64,000 bases of DNA, taken from VYFG01 sp965204165 (GTDB lineage: Bacteria; Pseudomonadota; Gammaproteobacteria; Arenicellales; Poriferihabitantaceae). The notes below the pieces were generated by a model. It made no database searches. It saw only the letters and a list, made by a program, of their open reading frames with translations, and had not been told where the DNA came from. Both the position numbers and the translations under genes were made by a program. The stretch is from positions 2,976,001 through 3,040,000 of the forward strand of contig OZ241969.1 of assembly GCA_965204165.1 (NCBI GenBank), read 5' to 3'. Shown piece by piece: positions 61,757 through 64,000 of the stretch (positions are counted from its first letter, which is position 1; every line of letters begins with the position of its first letter).

Positions 61757-64000
61757 ATGCGCCACGGGATAGCTGCCTGTTTGGTTATCTTGCTTGGCAG
61801 TTTGTGGATGGGCGATGCACAAGCCGCAGCGGTGTGCCCCGACCCGCCCGGCACGGCGCCCGGCGATGGGAACTGGATCGCGTGCACCGAGGCCAGTACG
61901 TCGAACGACGACATCGAAATCGATGTGGATGGTGTGGCGATCAGTACGACAGGAAATGAGGAGGATGGCATCAAGGCGACGCATGCTGGAGGAACCGCGA
62001 CTACGCCTGCGGACATCATGATTGAGGTCACCGGCACTTCAACGAAGAACACCATATCGACCACGAACGCCTCGGCGGAGGGTATCTTTGGAGAACATAC
62101 CGGCATCGGTGATGTGGATATCGATGTGGAGGACGTTACGATCACGACCAGCAGTTCCCAGTCGACGGGTATCTATGGTCGTCATGAAGGCACCGGTGAT
62201 GTGGGTATAGATGTGGAGGACGTCACGATCATGGTCACCGGTGTCCAGGCGAGGGGAATTCATAGTGTACATACCGACACCGGAGATTTGGATATCGATG
62301 TGAGGGGTGTCAGCATATCGACGGAAAACGATGCGTCGGAGGGTACAGCTTCTGGTGGTAAGGGGATGCTTGTTCAGCATACCGGCACCGGAAACATCAT
62401 GATCGATGTCCTGGGAAAAATTGCCGGGACGACCACAACCCCCTCAACCATCGTAACGAAAGGCGAGCATGACTATGGGATATCTGCCTCGCAGCAATCC
62501 GCCGCTGGCAAGACAGGCGGCAACATTGCCATCACGCTGGGGGACACCCAAATCACCACGGATGGTCAGAGCGCGCGCGGAATTTATGGCCTGCAGCAAC
62601 TCAATAGCAGCGGCACACTCACCACGACCCTAAATTCGGGCACCACCATCACGACAAAGGGAAATCGGGCGTCCGGCGTCCGCCTGACGCATGAGAACAA
62701 TGATAAAACCGCCACTGGCAACGATGTCACCCTGACTGCGGATGGGATTACCGTCAGGACAACAGGTGAAAACAGTTATGGACTCTGGGCTGCTCGTGTA
62801 AACGGGCGTGGCGATGCCACAATAGATGTTGATGGCAGCACGATCATCACTGAAGGTAATGGGGCGATCGGTATTTATGGGTATCATACCGGCGACGAAA
62901 ATGATGGTGCCATCACAATTGATGCCACGAACGGCAGCATCACGACAGGCAGCACCATTGAAGAAGGCGGCACCACCACGCTGCAGGGTTACTTAAGTTT
63001 CGGCATCTACGCACATCATCAGAATTCGAATGATGCCAGGAGGAACGCCGCCGGCGATATTCGGATCACCACCCGAAACTTCAACATCAGGACAACCAGC
63101 ACAGCGGATCACCCAAATGCAGCTTTAACAGGCCCCTACGCCTACGGCGTTTATGCCGTGCATCGGAACTCCGGCAACATCGCCATCGACTTGCAACAAG
63201 GCTCGTCCGTGACAACGGACGGACAGAATTCCCATGGAGTCGTCACTTATCACTTTGGTACCGCGGCTACGCGATCGATGGACATCACGGTCGGTGGTCC
63301 GGTCACGACGAACGGCGCCGACACCCAGGGCGTTCGTGTGGGTGTCGTCAGTTCCGGCGCCCCGCAGAGAGTGGCCGCACTGGACGCGGAAGGCTATCGT
63401 ATGCAGACCGTGACGGTAAACAGCAGCATCTCGAGCCAGGGCGCGGGAATATACCTCGTAAACGGCGGCAAGGTGATCATCGGACCCCGGGGTAGCATCC
63501 GTTCAGGTCGGGGGATCGCGATCCTGGCCACGGGCACCGTGCCGGAGGTGCCGGAAGACGCTACCGACCCCCAAAACATTATCCCGGCGGTCCCGGCGAT
63601 CCCGCCGAAGCTGCGCGTGGACCTGAACCTGGGCGGCCGCCGGGTGTCGCAGGTGCTCGGGGACGACTGGATCCTGAATGACGGCGGCGAGACCACCATC
63701 GCAATGAACGGCGTCGTGCTGCACGACGGGGTCACGGGCGCCACCGACGAAACGGTCCGGAACGGGGCGTACAACGTCCGGATGGCGTCGGGGAGCGTCA
63801 AGGTCACGGACCGCACGAATGCGGACCCCGCGATGTGGGTTGTAAGTGAACGGGACGAGGGCGTCACCGTCATCGCCGACCGGGACTTCTCCGCTGCGGA
63901 CTTCTCGGAGAGAAGAATAACCCCGCCACCGCCTCCACCGCCACCGCCACCGCCGCCCGAACCGGATCCCCCGTCCGTCGATGGGGCGAAGCTCGGGGAA
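61757..64000 (+). CDS. Large secreted beta-helix repeat protein, probably autotransporter passenger (partial)
   Basis: Open to the window edge, 748 codons visible. A signal peptide (MRHGIAACLVILLGSLWM, cleavage near AQA) is followed by Thr/Gly/Asp-rich repeats of about 28-30 residues of the form IDVEDVTITT...GIYGRHEGTGD, consistent with a right-handed beta-helix passenger. Repeats are regular between about 62100 and 62400 and decay later. A Pro-rich stretch (12 Pro in a row near 63928-63965) ends the visible part and may be the linker to a translocator domain. A GTG at 61724 adds 11 residues. Cell-surface or adhesin role is inferred only. Confidence 0.8.
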   Translation, partial: MRHGIAACLVILLGSLWMGDAQAAAVCPDPPGTAPGDGNWIACTEASTSNDDIEIDVDGVAISTTGNEEDGIKATHAGGTATTPADIMIEVTGTSTKNTISTTNASAEGIFGEHTGIGDVDIDVEDVTITTSSSQSTGIYGRHEGTGDVGIDVEDVTIMVTGVQARGIHSVHTDTGDLDIDVRGVSISTENDASEGTASGGKGMLVQHTGTGNIMIDVLGKIAGTTTTPSTIVTKGEHDYGISASQQSAAGKTGGNIAITLGDTQITTDGQSARGIYGLQQLNSSGTLTTTLNSGTTITTKGNRASGVRLTHENNDKTATGNDVTLTADGITVRTTGENSYGLWAARVNGRGDATIDVDGSTIITEGNGAIGIYGYHTGDENDGAITIDATNGSITTGSTIEEGGTTTLQGYLSFGIYAHHQNSNDARRNAAGDIRITTRNFNIRTTSTADHPNAALTGPYAYGVYAVHRNSGNIAIDLQQGSSVTTDGQNSHGVVTYHFGTAATRSMDITVGGPVTTNGADTQGVRVGVVSSGAPQRVAALDAEGYRMQTVTVNSSISSQGAGIYLVNGGKVIIGPRGSIRSGRGIAILATGTVPEVPEDATDPQNIIPAVPAIPPKLRVDLNLGGRRVSQVLGDDWILNDGGETTIAMNGVVLHDGVTGATDETVRNGAYNVRMASGSVKVTDRTNADPAMWVVSERDEGVTVIADRDFSAADFSERRITPPPPPPPPPPPPEPDPPSVDGAKLGE

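Overview
The window is GC-rich bacterial chromosome, most likely from a gammaproteobacterium. The evidence is gene order: tRNA-Val/thrS/infC/rpmI/rplT/pheS/pheT/ihfA/merR/tRNA-Pro, gltX/tRNA-Ala/tRNA-Glu, accA/tilS/pyrG/kdsA/eno/ftsB, accB/accC/prmA/DUF3426/fis/purH/purD, suhB-mutS-fdxA divergent from trmJ, an RNase E with the Zn-link, LPS genes (kdsA, waaA), Fis and IHF. I cannot name an order or genus. The succinate dehydrogenase is of the mitochondrial/alphaproteobacterial type and is preceded by a small SDHAF4-like gene.

Layout. 1-1926: 5' part of rne (minus strand). 1927-2864: about 940 bp with no gene. 2865-4979: first copy of a 2115-bp ISAs1-like element. 5042-12952: tRNA-Val and the translation block thrS to ihfA/merR. 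13017-15088: tRNA-Pro, gltX, tRNA-Ala, tRNA-Glu. 15339-25723: M16 protease, pncC, accA, tilS, pyrG, kdsA, eno, ftsB. 25733-30893: ygfZ (minus), SDHAF4-like gene, sdhCDAB, sdhE. 31133-33247: second copy of the ISAs1-like element, inverted. 33328-47110: lrp-type regulator, aroQ, accBC, prmA, DUF3426 protein, fis, purH, a DUF2628 protein, purD, tsaC, hemF, waaA. 47247-53858 (minus): pepN, fdxA, mutS, suhB. 53979-54719: trmJ. From about 54.7 kb the window becomes accessory: an IS1111-type IS110 transposase, a Cre-like tyrosine recombinase flanked by two inverted lox-like sites, an IS21-family element inserted in the recombinase 3' end, and the start of a large repetitive secreted protein that runs off the right edge.

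How the parts work together. The core half holds translation (tRNA synthetases, IF3, L20, L35, tRNAs, tRNA modification by TilS/TsaC/TrmJ), fatty-acid synthesis (accA, accB, accC), Kdo/LPS (kdsA, waaA), purine and CTP synthesis, and complex II with three candidate assembly factors (SDHAF4-like, SdhE, YgfZ nearby). The most unusual signals are mobile. (1) The ISAs1-like element joins a DUF4338 (DruA-type) domain in frame to the transposase, and the catalytic core is completed only through a -1 shift at an A_AAA_AAG heptamer; both copies have clean 10-bp target duplications. (2) The Cre-like recombinase lies between two 34-bp sites of 13-8-13 geometry with the same 8-bp spacer in opposite orientation. 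This predicts an invertible segment whose right edge is about 270 bp upstream of the secreted-protein gene.
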